In this document: positions 8,715 through 16,630 of the stretch, one piece after another | How the letters are laid out: every line of letters begins with the position of its first letter | Position numbering within the stretch: position 1 is the stretch's first letter | Origin: Amycolatopsis deserti | GTDB lineage: Bacteria > Actinomycetota > Actinomycetes > Mycobacteriales > Pseudonocardiaceae | Reading direction: 5' to 3' | DNA length: 64,000 nucleotides | NCBI RefSeq assembly: GCF_014653945.1 | Contig: NZ_BNAU01000005.1 | Location: 505,083-569,082, forward strand | Notes under the pieces: model-generated | Seen by the model: the letters and a program-made list of their open reading frames with translations, nothing else | Databases searched by the model: none | Told to the model about the DNA's origin: nothing | Translations under genes and position numbers: made by a program

Positions 8715-9635
8715 TCAGGAATCCTGACTCAGGACAGCCGTCGCGCGGAGGACCACGTCCCGCAGGTAGCGGTGCTCGGGATCGTCGTCGTACATCGGGT
8801 GCCACCACATCGCCTCGCGCAGCGGGCCGACCTCGAACGGGCACGGCAGGGCCCGCACACCCAGCTCGGCCGGCACCGACGCGGCCAGCCGCCGCTGCAG
8901 CAACGCGACCCGGCCGGTGCCGCGGACCAGGCCCGGCACGGTCAGGAACGTCTCGGTCACCACCTGGACGTGCGGCTCGATGCCGAGCATCCGCATCTGC
9001 CGCGCGGCGGGCGTGGACGCGGTCGGGCCGTGGTAGGTGACCACCCACGGCATCGCCTTGAGCTGCTCCACGGTCAGCTCCTCGCCGACCTCGGCGTTGT
9101 CGCTGGAGACCAGGCAGACCCAGTCGTCCAGGTACAGCTCGCGGTAGGGCAGGTCGGTGATGAACCCGTGCGGCATCAGCAGCAGGTCGTGGTTGACCAG
9201 CGCCTGGGCCGCCTGCTCGACCAGCGACGGCGTGTTGGCGGTCAGCCGCAGCCGCGTCCCGGGCGCCTCCGCGGCGAGCAGCGCGGCGATCTCCGAGCCC
9301 AGCACCGCGACGCCGTAGTCGCTGATCAGCAGCGAGAACTCGCGGGTCGAGGACGCCGGGTCGAAGTCCGGCTCGGCGGCGAAAACCCGTTCCACACCGG
9401 TGATCGCGACCCGCACGCGTTCGGTGAGCTGCACGGCCAGCGGCGTCAGCCGGTAGGAGTTGCCGACCCGGATCAGCAGGTCGTCGCCGAAGTGGCGGCG
9501 CAGCTTGCCCAGGTGCGCGGACACCGCGGGCTGGCTCAGGCCCATCCGCTCGGCCGCCCGCGTCACGCTGCGTTCCTGCAGCAGCGCGTGCAGCGCGACC
9601 AGCAGGTTCAGGTCCAGGCTCGCGAGGTTCACCAC
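8715..9635 (-). CDS. LysR-family regulator of the adjacent catabolic cluster
   Basis: A 306-residue LysR-type activator. The N-terminal winged helix reads LDLNLLVALHALLQERSVTRAAERMGLSQPAVSAHL in pieces at residues 7-42, followed by LRRHFGDDLL. A substrate-binding-like effector domain covers about 90-300. The start is GTG, one of two adjacent GTG codons at 9635/9632. It is divergent from the cyclase-hydroxylase-dioxygenase operon, with 105 bp between start codons containing a perfect LysR box (9646-9660). By family rule it probably activates that operon when a pathway intermediate binds. Confidence 0.9.
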   Translation of the reverse strand: MVNLASLDLNLLVALHALLQERSVTRAAERMGLSQPAVSAHLGKLRRHFGDDLLIRVGNSYRLTPLAVQLTERVRVAITGVERVFAAEPDFDPASSTREFSLLISDYGVAVLGSEIAALLAAEAPGTRLRLTANTPSLVEQAAQALVNHDLLLMPHGFITDLPYRELYLDDWVCLVSSDNAEVGEELTVEQLKAMPWVVTYHGPTASTPAARQMRMLGIEPHVQVVTETFLTVPGLVRGTGRVALLQRRLAASVPAELGVRALPCPFEVGPLREAMWWHPMYDDDPEHRYLRDVVLRATAVLSQDS

Positions 9636-9645
9636 CGCACGCTAC

Positions 9646-9660
9646 ATCAGCGACACTGAT
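9646..9660. promoter_or_regulatory. LysR box (T-N11-A palindrome)
   Basis: ATCAG-CGACA-CTGAT is a perfect 5+5+5 inverted repeat with the canonical T-N11-A core. It sits 11 bp from the LysR start codon and 81 bp upstream of the divergent cyclase gene. The position fits the recognition site from which a LysR protein represses itself and activates the opposite operon. Confidence 0.7.
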
Positions 9661-9740
9661 AACGCGCATAACCGATTTCGTCTTCCCTGATACCGCCGCG
9701 GTGCCCGACAGTGGACTTCGTCGCTCGAGGAGGAACCGAC

Positions 9741-10706
9741 GTGATCCACGACCGCACCGATCCCGAAGGCGCGATCGCCGCCGCGGCCAAGCGCTGCTCC
9801 AACTGGGGCCGCTGGGGAGCCGACGACGTGCTCGGCACGCTGAACTTCCTGGACGAGGCCAAACGCCGCGAAGGCGCCGCGCTCGTCCGGCAGGGCAAGA
9901 GCTTCTCGCTGGCGCAGCGGTTCGAAGCCGGCGGCCCGCAGAAGGGCTGGCGCCGCCGCACCAACCCGGTGCACACGATGCTCGACACCGGACTGGACGC
10001 CGAACGCGGCCAGGGCTTCCCGCACGGCCTCGGTGGCGCGGACGACGTCGTGTTCATGCCGCTGCAGGCTTCGACGCAGTGGGACGGGCTCGGCCACATC
10101 TTCGACCACGGCACCGCCTACAACGGCCGCCGCGCGGGTGACGTCGTGACCAGCGAGGGCGACCAGGTCACCGGCATCGAGACCACCGCGGGCCGGATCG
10201 CCGGCCGCGGCGTGCTGCTCGACGTCGGGCGCGCGATCGGCACGGACGGCGAACTGCCGGACGGGTTCGCGATCACCGTCGAGCACCTGGAGGCCACGAT
10301 CGCCGCGCAGGGCGAGACCGCCCGCGTCGGCCGCGGCGACCTGCTGCTGGTGCGCACCGGCCGGCTCACCCGCGCCCGCCGCGAGGGCTGGGGCGACTAC
10401 GCCGGCGGCGACGCGCCCGGCCTGTCGTTCACCACCGCGGACTGGCTGCACGGCACCGAGATCGCCGGGATCGCCACCGACACCTGGGGCTTCGAGGTGC
10501 GGCCCAACGAGTTCGACGTCGCGTTCCAGCCGCTGCACCAGGTCTGCATCCCGCACATCGGCCTGTTCCTCGGCGAGATGTGGGACCTCGACGCGCTGGC
10601 CACCGACTGCGCCGCCGACGGGGTGTACGAGTTCTTCCTCGCCGCCGACCCGATCCCGGTGACCGGCGCGGTCGGCGCCCCGGTCGCCCCTGTCGCCGTC
10701 AAGTAG
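9741..10706 (+). CDS. Cyclase family protein (kynurenine formamidase/isatin hydrolase superfamily)
   Basis: A 321-residue metal-dependent hydrolase of the PF04199 superfamily. The GTG start at 9741 is chosen because a strong GAGGAGG lies 6-12 bp before it; an ATG 30 bp earlier lacks one. It has the long-subfamily opening NWGRWGADDVLGTLNFL, the variant metal motif QWDGLGHIF in place of the usual HxGTHxDxPxH, and IPHIGLFLGEMWDLD near the end. Relatives hydrolyse amides or lactones in aromatic and indole catabolism. It is the first gene of the catabolic operon, with 8 bp to the next gene. The reaction here is inferred. Confidence 0.82.
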   Translation: MIHDRTDPEGAIAAAAKRCSNWGRWGADDVLGTLNFLDEAKRREGAALVRQGKSFSLAQRFEAGGPQKGWRRRTNPVHTMLDTGLDAERGQGFPHGLGGADDVVFMPLQASTQWDGLGHIFDHGTAYNGRRAGDVVTSEGDQVTGIETTAGRIAGRGVLLDVGRAIGTDGELPDGFAITVEHLEATIAAQGETARVGRGDLLLVRTGRLTRARREGWGDYAGGDAPGLSFTTADWLHGTEIAGIATDTWGFEVRPNEFDVAFQPLHQVCIPHIGLFLGEMWDLDALATDCAADGVYEFFLAADPIPVTGAVGAPVAPVAVK

Positions 10707-10714
10707 GAGTTCCC

Positions 10715-11836
10715 ATGCCAGCCGTGAACAACGTCCTGGTGGTCGGCAGCGGCCTCGCCGGGACGGCCACCGCGATCGGGCTCGCCGCGCACGGCGTCGC
10801 CGTCGACCTGGTCGAGATCAAACCCGACGTCGCCGCCATCGGCTCCGGGATCACCTTGCAGGGCAACGCCTTGCGCGAGCTGCGCGACCTGGGCGTGTGG
10901 GAGCGGGTGCGCGCGGAAGGGTTCGGGTTCGACAGCCTCGGCCTGCGCGCGCCCGACCCCGCGGGCACCCTGCTGGTGGAGATCCCGGACGCCCGCACCG
11001 GCGGCCCCGACCTGCCCGCCACGATGGGCATGCCGCGCCCGGCGCTGGCGCGGATCCTGCTGGACCGCGCCGCCGAAACCGGGGTGAAGACCCGCTTCGG
11101 CGTCACCGTCACCGAGCTGGAACCGGACGGCAGCGTGGTGCTCTCCGACGGCTCTTCCGGACGCTACGACCTGGTCGTCGGTGCCGACGGCATCCGGTCG
11201 TCGGTGCGCCGGATGCTCGGCATCGAGCTGGAGACCCGCGCCACCGGCATGGGTATCTGGCGCGCGTTCGGCCCGCGCCCGGCGTCGGTCACGCGCACCG
11301 ACTTGTTCTACGGCGGCCCGTGCTACATCGCCGGGTACTGCCCGACCGGCGAGAACTCGCTGTACGCCTACGTCGTCGAGGACGCCCAGGACCGCTCCGC
11401 GCTGACGCCGGACGAGCGGCTCGCCACGATGCGCGAGCTGGCCGCGGCCTACCACGGCCCGTGGGACGAGATCCGGGAGACGCTCACCGACCCGTCCCGC
11501 GTCAACTACACCTGGTTCGAAACCCACGTGCTGCCGCCGCCGTGGAACCGCGGCCGCGTGGTGCTCATCGGCGACGCCGCGCACTCCTGCCCGCCCACCC
11601 TCGCGCAGGGCGGCGCGCAGGCCCTCGAGGACGCCGCGGTCCTCACCGAACTGCTGCTCGCCGCGGACAAGCTCGACGACGACCTGTGGCGGGCCTTCAC
11701 CGACCGCCGCTACGAGCGGGCCAAGGCCGTCGTGGACGCGTCCAACCAGCTCGGCCGGTGGCTCCTCGACCACGAACAGGGCGACGTGCCGGGCCTGATG
11801 GGCCGCGTCGCCGCACTCGTCACCCAGCCCGCCTGA
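10715..11836 (+). CDS. FAD-dependent aromatic hydroxylase (PHBH family)
   Basis: A 373-residue single-component flavoprotein monooxygenase. VLVVGSGLAGTATAIGLA (residues 8-25) is the FAD Rossmann motif, VVGADGIRSSVRR the DG motif, and VVLIGDAAHSCPPTLAQGGA the GD motif that closes the FAD site. Family members hydroxylate phenolic acids with NAD(P)H and O2. The RBS (TAGGAG) overlaps the cyclase stop, so it is tightly coupled. The downstream extradiol dioxygenase needs a catechol, which suggests this enzyme makes the ortho-diol. The aromatic substrate is unknown. Confidence 0.88.
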   Translation: MPAVNNVLVVGSGLAGTATAIGLAAHGVAVDLVEIKPDVAAIGSGITLQGNALRELRDLGVWERVRAEGFGFDSLGLRAPDPAGTLLVEIPDARTGGPDLPATMGMPRPALARILLDRAAETGVKTRFGVTVTELEPDGSVVLSDGSSGRYDLVVGADGIRSSVRRMLGIELETRATGMGIWRAFGPRPASVTRTDLFYGGPCYIAGYCPTGENSLYAYVVEDAQDRSALTPDERLATMRELAAAYHGPWDEIRETLTDPSRVNYTWFETHVLPPPWNRGRVVLIGDAAHSCPPTLAQGGAQALEDAAVLTELLLAADKLDDDLWRAFTDRRYERAKAVVDASNQLGRWLLDHEQGDVPGLMGRVAALVTQPA

Positions 11837-11850
11837 TCCAGGAGGACCTC

Positions 11851-12789
11851 ATGACCGACCGACTCATCACCCACCTGCGCCACGTCGACCTCGCCGTGCC
11901 GGACCTGGCCCGGCAGCAGGACTTCTTCACCGGCGCGTGGGGCCTGACCACCGAGCACACCGACTCCGGCATCGCGTTCCTGGCCGCCGAGGGATCACCC
12001 GAACAGTACGTGATCCGGCTGCGCCAGGCCGCCGACAAGCGCATCGACCTGATCTCGTTCGGCGCCGCCACACCATCCGATGTGGACACGCTGGCCGTCC
12101 GGCTGGCGTCGTCGGGCGTGAAGCTGGTGAGCGAACCCGGCGTCATCGACACCCCCGGTGGCGGTTACGGGTTCCGGTTCTTCGACAACGAGGGCCGCAC
12201 CATCGAGATCAGCGCCGACGTCGCCGTGCGCGCGCACCGCAAGATCGAGGAGGGCGAGTCGGTCCCGGTGCGGCTCTCGCACGTGGTGATCAACTCGGCC
12301 GCCCCGGAGGGCACCCGCGCGTTCTACGAGAAGCACCTCGGGTTCCGGCTCTCGGACATCCTGATGCACCCCCGGATGGGCGAGATGATGTGGTTCATGC
12401 GGGTGAACTCGTGGCACCACAGCATGGCGATCGCCCGCTGCCCGCACCCGTCGCTGCACCACGTGTCGTTCGAGATGCGCGGGCTGGACGAGTACATGCG
12501 CGGCACCGGGCGGCTGCTGCGCGCCGGCGTGGAGAAGATCTGGGGCCCGGGCCGCCACCTGGCCGGCAACAACACGTTCAGCTACTTCCTCGACCCGCAC
12601 GGCAACACGATGGAGTACACCACCGAGCTGGAGCTGATCGACGAGGACACCTGGCACCCGCACCTCTACGACTTCAGCGACCCCGAGGTGTCCGACCAGT
12701 GGGGCACGGCGAACGCGATGAACGAGTTCGTCGCCCAGAAGTCCTTCAACGACCCGGACAAGGGTCTGTTCGTCGCCCCGCCGGTGTGA
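11851..12789 (+). CDS. Extradiol ring-cleavage dioxygenase (VOC superfamily, type I)
   Basis: A 312-residue two-domain vicinal-oxygen-chelate protein. The C-terminal domain carries the Fe(II) triad by position: His144 (LSHVVIN), His204 (LHHVSFE) and Glu255 (TMEYTTE). The N-terminal domain is the usual non-catalytic repeat. Such enzymes cleave catechols next to the hydroxyls (meta-cleavage), giving a yellow ring-fission product. AGGAGG lies 6-11 bp before the ATG, and the gap to the hydroxylase gene is 14 bp. It follows the hydroxylase and precedes a fumarylacetoacetase-like hydrolase, a standard meta-pathway order. Confidence 0.9.
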   Translation: MTDRLITHLRHVDLAVPDLARQQDFFTGAWGLTTEHTDSGIAFLAAEGSPEQYVIRLRQAADKRIDLISFGAATPSDVDTLAVRLASSGVKLVSEPGVIDTPGGGYGFRFFDNEGRTIEISADVAVRAHRKIEEGESVPVRLSHVVINSAAPEGTRAFYEKHLGFRLSDILMHPRMGEMMWFMRVNSWHHSMAIARCPHPSLHHVSFEMRGLDEYMRGTGRLLRAGVEKIWGPGRHLAGNNTFSYFLDPHGNTMEYTTELELIDEDTWHPHLYDFSDPEVSDQWGTANAMNEFVAQKSFNDPDKGLFVAPPV

Positions 12790-12799
12790 GGAGTTCCTG

Positions 12800-13750
12800 A
12801 TGCGTTTCGCGACCTGTTCGCTGGACGGCGTGGTCCGGGCCGGAGTCGTGGCCGGCGACGGCATCCACCCGCTACCGCCCGGAGTGACGGTGCTCGACCT
12901 GGTGCGATCGGGTCTTCCGGCCGCGCTGGAGGCGGGTTCGGCCGTCCTGGGCGAACCGCCGGTGCCGCTGGACCGCGTGCGGTTGCTGCCGCCGCTGGAG
13001 CCGCCGACCGTGCGGGACTTCGTCGCGTTCGAAGAGCACGTGGAGGGCGTGGTCGCCAGCGTCTCCGGCGGGTCCGGGGTCGTGCCGCAGTGGTACGAGG
13101 CGCCCACGTTCTACTTCACCAACCCGTACGCGCTGCTCGGCGCGTTCGACGACGTGCCGGTGCCGCCGGGGTCGTCGTTGTTCGACTTCGAGCTGGAGGT
13201 CGCGGCGGTGGTCGGCCGGGACGGGTCGTCGCTGACGCCGGAGCAGGTGGAGATCTTCGGCTACACGGTGTTGAACGACTGGTCGGCGCGCGATCTGCAG
13301 CGGCGCGAGATGAAGGTGCAGCTCGGGCCGGCGAAGGGCAAGGACTCCGCGACGACGCTCGGGCCGTGGCTGGTGACCGCCGACGAGCTGGAGTCCTATC
13401 GCGACGGTGACGGGTTCCTGGAGCTGGACCTGCGGGTGTCGGTGAACGGCACCGAGATCGGGCAGGACCTGTTGTCCAACATGAGCTGGCCGTTCGAGGA
13501 GCTGGTCGCCTACGCCTCGCGTGGCACGTGGGTGCGGGCCGGGGACGTGCTGGGCTCCGGGACCTGCGGCAACGGCGGGTGCCTCGCCGAGCTGTGGGGC
13601 CGGGGGCGGGATGTGCCGCCGTTGGCGCCGGGTGACGTCGTGGAGATGACCGTCGAGGGCATCGGCACGATCCGGAACACCGTGGTGGCCGGTGTGGAAC
13701 TGCCTCCGGTGCGGCCGGCGCGGGCCCGGCCGCGGAAGCGCGAGCGATGA
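12800..13750 (+). CDS. Fumarylacetoacetate hydrolase family protein
   Basis: A 316-residue FAH-family enzyme. Metal ligands are visible as FDFELEVAAVVG (Glu131/Glu133) and LNDWSARDLQ (Asp160 region), and the late GSGTCGNGGCLAEL and GDVVEMTVEGIGTIRNTV are family signatures. Members hydrolyse C-C bonds of acylpyruvates, decarboxylate or tautomerise meta-cleavage intermediates. It lies 10 bp after the dioxygenase, and its TGA overlaps the ATG of the SDR pseudogene. It most likely processes the ring-cleavage product or a later 2-oxo acid. Confidence 0.9.
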   Translation: MRFATCSLDGVVRAGVVAGDGIHPLPPGVTVLDLVRSGLPAALEAGSAVLGEPPVPLDRVRLLPPLEPPTVRDFVAFEEHVEGVVASVSGGSGVVPQWYEAPTFYFTNPYALLGAFDDVPVPPGSSLFDFELEVAAVVGRDGSSLTPEQVEIFGYTVLNDWSARDLQRREMKVQLGPAKGKDSATTLGPWLVTADELESYRDGDGFLELDLRVSVNGTEIGQDLLSNMSWPFEELVAYASRGTWVRAGDVLGSGTCGNGGCLAELWGRGRDVPPLAPGDVVEMTVEGIGTIRNTVVAGVELPPVRPARARPRKRER

Positions 13751-14347
13751 AGGTCGCGGGCAAAGTCGTCATCGTGACCGGCGCCGGTCGGGGGCAGGGC
13801 GCGGTGGAGGCTCGGCTGCTGGCCGAGGAGGGCGCGCGGGTGATCGGCGTGGACCTCGGCCCGGCGCCGGCGGAACCGTTGCCCGGAGTCGAATACGCGC
13901 GGCTCGACGTCACCGACGCGGCGGGCTGGTCCGCGCTGGTGTCCCGGCTGGACCGGGTGGACGGGCTGGTCGCCAACGCCGGGATCACCTGGCGGGCGCG
14001 GCTGGACGAGGTCGATCCGGGCGACCTGGCGCGGGTGCACGACGTGAACGTCGGTGGCGTGGTCCGGGCGATCCAGGCGGTGCTGTCGGTGATGCCGGCG
14101 GGGCGGGTCGATCGTGACGGTGGGCTCGGTCGCGGCGCTGACCGGGCACTACCCGCTCGCGTACACGGTGAGCAAGTGGTCGCTGCGCGGGCTGACCCGG
14201 GCGGCGTGCCTGGAGCTGGGCGCTCGCGGGATCCGGGTCAACGCCGTGCACCCGGGTTACATCGAGACGCCGATGACCGCGTCGGCCCCGGCGGCGTTCC
14301 GGGAGGCGAACATCGCCGAAACACCGTTGGGCCGCACGGTGGCATGA
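13747..14347 (+). pseudogene. Short-chain dehydrogenase/reductase, frameshifted and 3'-truncated
   Basis: The ATG overlaps the FAH stop. Frame one encodes the NAD(P)-binding start GKVVIVTGAGRGQGAVEARLL and GLVANAGITWRARL. It loses homology at the GGGG run at 14100-14103. The frame that resumes encodes GSIVTVGSVAALTGHY, the catalytic YTVSKWSLRGLTRAA and RVNAVHPGYIETPM. Removing one G restores one protein. The joined product ends PLGRTVA at 14347, about 40 residues short of a normal SDR, lacking the tail that usually ends in VDGG. Hence a double lesion. The frameshift alone could be a sequencing error; the missing tail could not. Confidence 0.8.
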
Positions 14348-14433
14348 AATCGATCAGTGACTCTCTTGTGAAAGGCCCGCCCGCCGGCCCACCACCCTCA
14401 ACGGACACGCTCCGCGTGGCTGAAAGGAATTCA

Positions 14434-15573
14434 ATGTTCGAGTACTTCCCGGGCAACTACGTCTGGAACCTGGGCGTCGTCGCGACGCTCAACAGCGGCG
14501 GGCTCATCGACGAGGTCGATCGCGCCTGCCGTCCGATCAAGGAGGCCGCGCAGCGCGGTGAGGACGCCGGGACCGCCGACTTCCTGACGGCGTGGACCGC
14601 GTTGACCGACCAGCTCGTCGGGCAGGCCGAGGCGGCCGAGGCGGCCGGGCACACCCGCACCGCGCGGCAGTTGTACGCGCGGGCCACGAACTACCTGTGC
14701 CAGGCCGAGCGGATGCAGAGCGCGTCGGCGCCCGGGCGGCTGGACACCTACCGGCGGGTGCTCGCGTTGCAGGAGAAAGCGTTTGCGCCGGGTGTGTCGC
14801 GGGTGGAAATCCCGTACGAGGGCACGACGCTGCCCGCGTACTTCAGCGCGGCGCCGGTGGAGGGTCCGGCGCCGGTGATGATCATGTGGAACGGACTGGA
14901 CTCGACCAAGGAGCACATGTACTCCTCCGGGCACTGGGAGGAGCTGGCGGCCCGCGGGATCTCGTGCCTGATGGTGGACTGCCCCGGGTCGGGGGAGGCG
15001 TTGCGGCTGCAGGGCCTGACGGCGCGGGTGGACACCGAGGCGTGGGCGGCGGCGTGTGTGGACTACCTGGTCGGGCGGTCCGATGTGGACTCGTCGCGGA
15101 TCGGCCTGGTCGGCTGGTCGCTGGGCGGCTACTACGCGCCGCGCGCCGCGGCGTTCGAGAAGCGGCTCGCGCTGGTGGTGGCGTGGGGCGCGAACCACGA
15201 CTGGGGGGCCGTGCAGCGGCGCCGCCTGGAGCGCGAGGGCGAGCGGCCGGTGCCGCACTACTGGGAGCACGTGCTGTGGGTGTGGGGGCACTCCGACCTG
15301 GCGGAGTTCATCGACTTCGCGGACGCGGTCAACCTGGACGGCGTGGCGGAGAAGATCGACGTCCCGTTCCTCATCTGCCACGGCGAGAACGACCGGCAGA
15401 TCCCGCTGGCGTACGCCCACCGCTCCTACGAGCAGGCGACCGCCAGCCCGCGGCGCGACCTGCGGATCTTCACACCCGCCGAGGGCGCGACGGAGCACAT
15501 CGGGCTGGACCACCTGCCCCACGTGAGCAGCTACATAGCCGACTGGGTGGCCGACGTGTTCGAAGGTCGCTGA
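14434..15573 (+). CDS. Alpha/beta hydrolase, 2,6-dihydroxypseudooxynicotine hydrolase-like
   Basis: A 379-residue hydrolase with a helical N-terminal cap (1-120) and a C-terminal alpha/beta core. The segment MWNGLDSTKEHMY (about 151-163) and nucleophile motif GWSLGG (Ser229) match the DUF1100/DHPON-hydrolase group. Asp320 (HGEND) and His355 (TEHIG) complete a likely triad. The best-known relative cleaves a C-C bond in the bacterial nicotine pathway; others act on polyketides or meta-cleavage products. The RBS GAAAGGA precedes the ATG. It is the last gene of the LysR-linked cluster, after the damaged SDR, and ends at a strong terminator. Confidence 0.82.
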   Translation: MFEYFPGNYVWNLGVVATLNSGGLIDEVDRACRPIKEAAQRGEDAGTADFLTAWTALTDQLVGQAEAAEAAGHTRTARQLYARATNYLCQAERMQSASAPGRLDTYRRVLALQEKAFAPGVSRVEIPYEGTTLPAYFSAAPVEGPAPVMIMWNGLDSTKEHMYSSGHWEELAARGISCLMVDCPGSGEALRLQGLTARVDTEAWAAACVDYLVGRSDVDSSRIGLVGWSLGGYYAPRAAAFEKRLALVVAWGANHDWGAVQRRRLEREGERPVPHYWEHVLWVWGHSDLAEFIDFADAVNLDGVAEKIDVPFLICHGENDRQIPLAYAHRSYEQATASPRRDLRIFTPAEGATEHIGLDHLPHVSSYIADWVADVFEGR

Positions 15574-15577
15574 CCGG

Positions 15578-15624
15578 CGAGTGGGTCGTGTTGGGGCAGC
15601 TACCGCCCCAACACGACCCACTCG
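15578..15624. terminator. Perfect 20-bp hairpin with a stop codon in its loop
   Basis: Bases 15578-15597 pair perfectly with 15605-15624 around a 7-nt loop (15598-15604). The loop contains the minus-strand TAG stop of the zinc-ribbon gene (15600-15602), and the right arm encodes its last residues (EWVVLGR). It separates two convergent genes and should terminate both. It has the same architecture as 170-214. Confidence 0.8.
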
Positions 15625-15938
15625 TCGTCCTGCTTGGAGTAGTCGATCTTTCCCGTCTCCGGCAGGACCGCGGTCACGATGTCGTGCTCGATGATGACGT
15701 CGAACATCAGCTCATCGTTGTAGCCGCAATGAGGGCACCGCGAGCCGTAGCCCCGTGCCGCCACGAGTGGACGGCCCGGCACGCCCGCGTCCCGTTCTCC
15801 CCAATGCAGTAAGTCGCCGATCCGGTACCGGCTGAGGTCGCACGCGCCGAACCTGAACTGCGCGTCGCGCCGGCTTGGCCGCCCACAGTCGCGGCAGATC
15901 TGCTCGCCGGGTACCTCCACCACGTTGAAGACGCCCAT
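15600..15938 (-). CDS. Zinc-ribbon-like hypothetical protein, 112 aa
   Basis: A 112-residue protein with two cysteine knuckles, CRDCGRPS near residue 15 and CPHCGYND near residue 68, suggesting one structural zinc site. Between them lie FGACDLSRYRIGD and a Trp/Gly-rich loop. I do not recognise a named family. It starts 3 bp downstream of the NADAR gene stop on the same strand, so the two form a bicistronic unit. Its 3' end forms half of a perfect terminator hairpin. Confidence 0.65.
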   Translation of the reverse strand: MGVFNVVEVPGEQICRDCGRPSRRDAQFRFGACDLSRYRIGDLLHWGERDAGVPGRPLVAARGYGSRCPHCGYNDELMFDVIIEHDIVTAVLPETGKIDYSKQDDEWVVLGR

Positions 15939-15941
15939 CGC

Positions 15942-16481
15942 TCAACCCCGTAGCTCGGACCGCGCGTCCATCAACGCGAAGCCCAGCAGGTTCAGCCCGG
16001 GCCACTGCTCCGGCTCCCGGGCGCGCGGGTCGTCCGCCGGGAGGCCGATTCCCCAGGTCGCGTCGACCGGGCTCGCCTCCACCAGCACCCGCTCGCCGGT
16101 GCCCAGCAGGAACCGGCGCAGCTCCGGGTGCTGCCCGAACTTCGCGACCGACCCCGCGACCACGATGTCGTACCGGGACGCCACCCAGCGCTCCTCGTCG
16201 AAGCCCGCCACCCGGTGGCCCAGCTCCTTGGCCCGTCGGGGGTGCGGCGCGCGCAGCACCTGCTCGGCCGTCGCCGTGTCGCCGAACAGCATCGCCTTGC
16301 GCCACATCATGTAGTGCTCCGCGGTGGCGAATTCGCGGCCGTCCACCGCGAACCGCGCCGGCCACCATTGGCTCAGGCACCCGCGCCCGGCACTGCCGTC
16401 CCGCTCCGGCCGGTGGCCCCAGAAGAACAGGTACTTCACGCGCTCGCCCCGGCGCGTGCGTTCGATCAGCTCCGCCCGCAT
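15942..16481 (-). CDS. NADAR (YbiA-like) family protein
   Basis: A 179-residue protein. Family signatures are KYLFFWGH, LSQWWPARFAVDGREFATAEHYMMWRKAMLF, WVASRYDIVVAGSVAKFGQHPELRRFLLGTG and the terminal PGLNLLGFALMDAR. NADAR proteins remove ADP-ribose from nucleobases or act as N-glycosidases on damaged riboflavin-pathway intermediates, and are often linked to NAD metabolism or to ADP-ribosylating toxins. No partner toxin is visible; the close neighbour is the zinc-ribbon gene 3 bp downstream. The start at 16481 (MRAELIERTRRGE) is chosen by fit to family length. Confidence 0.88.
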   Translation of the reverse strand: MRAELIERTRRGERVKYLFFWGHRPERDGSAGRGCLSQWWPARFAVDGREFATAEHYMMWRKAMLFGDTATAEQVLRAPHPRRAKELGHRVAGFDEERWVASRYDIVVAGSVAKFGQHPELRRFLLGTGERVLVEASPVDATWGIGLPADDPRAREPEQWPGLNLLGFALMDARSELRG

Positions 16482-16591
16482 GTCCGGCAGTATCGCCGAT
16501 CGGAGTCCCGGAATCACCGTCTTTTCCCGCGCTGCGGCCGCTCTTGAGCAGCTCGCGGCCGCTCGACGCGGCACCGCCTGATCATCCGCGC

Positions 16592-16630
16592 TTGACCTCG
16601 AGTTAGCTGGAGCTCTTAGCGTTGTTCCCA
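16592..16630 (+). promoter_or_regulatory. MerR/SoxR-type promoter with 19-bp spacer
   Basis: TTGACC (16592-16597) and TAGCGT (16617-16622) are separated by 19 bp, the overlong spacing that MerR-family activators correct. The spacer region 16596-16613 holds an imperfect dyad closely resembling the SoxR box (CCTC-AGTTA-CT-GAG pattern, about 14 of 18 positions). The expected start of transcription falls at about 16629-16630, on the ATG of the MFS gene, so the mRNA would be leaderless. No MerR gene is adjacent. Confidence 0.65.
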
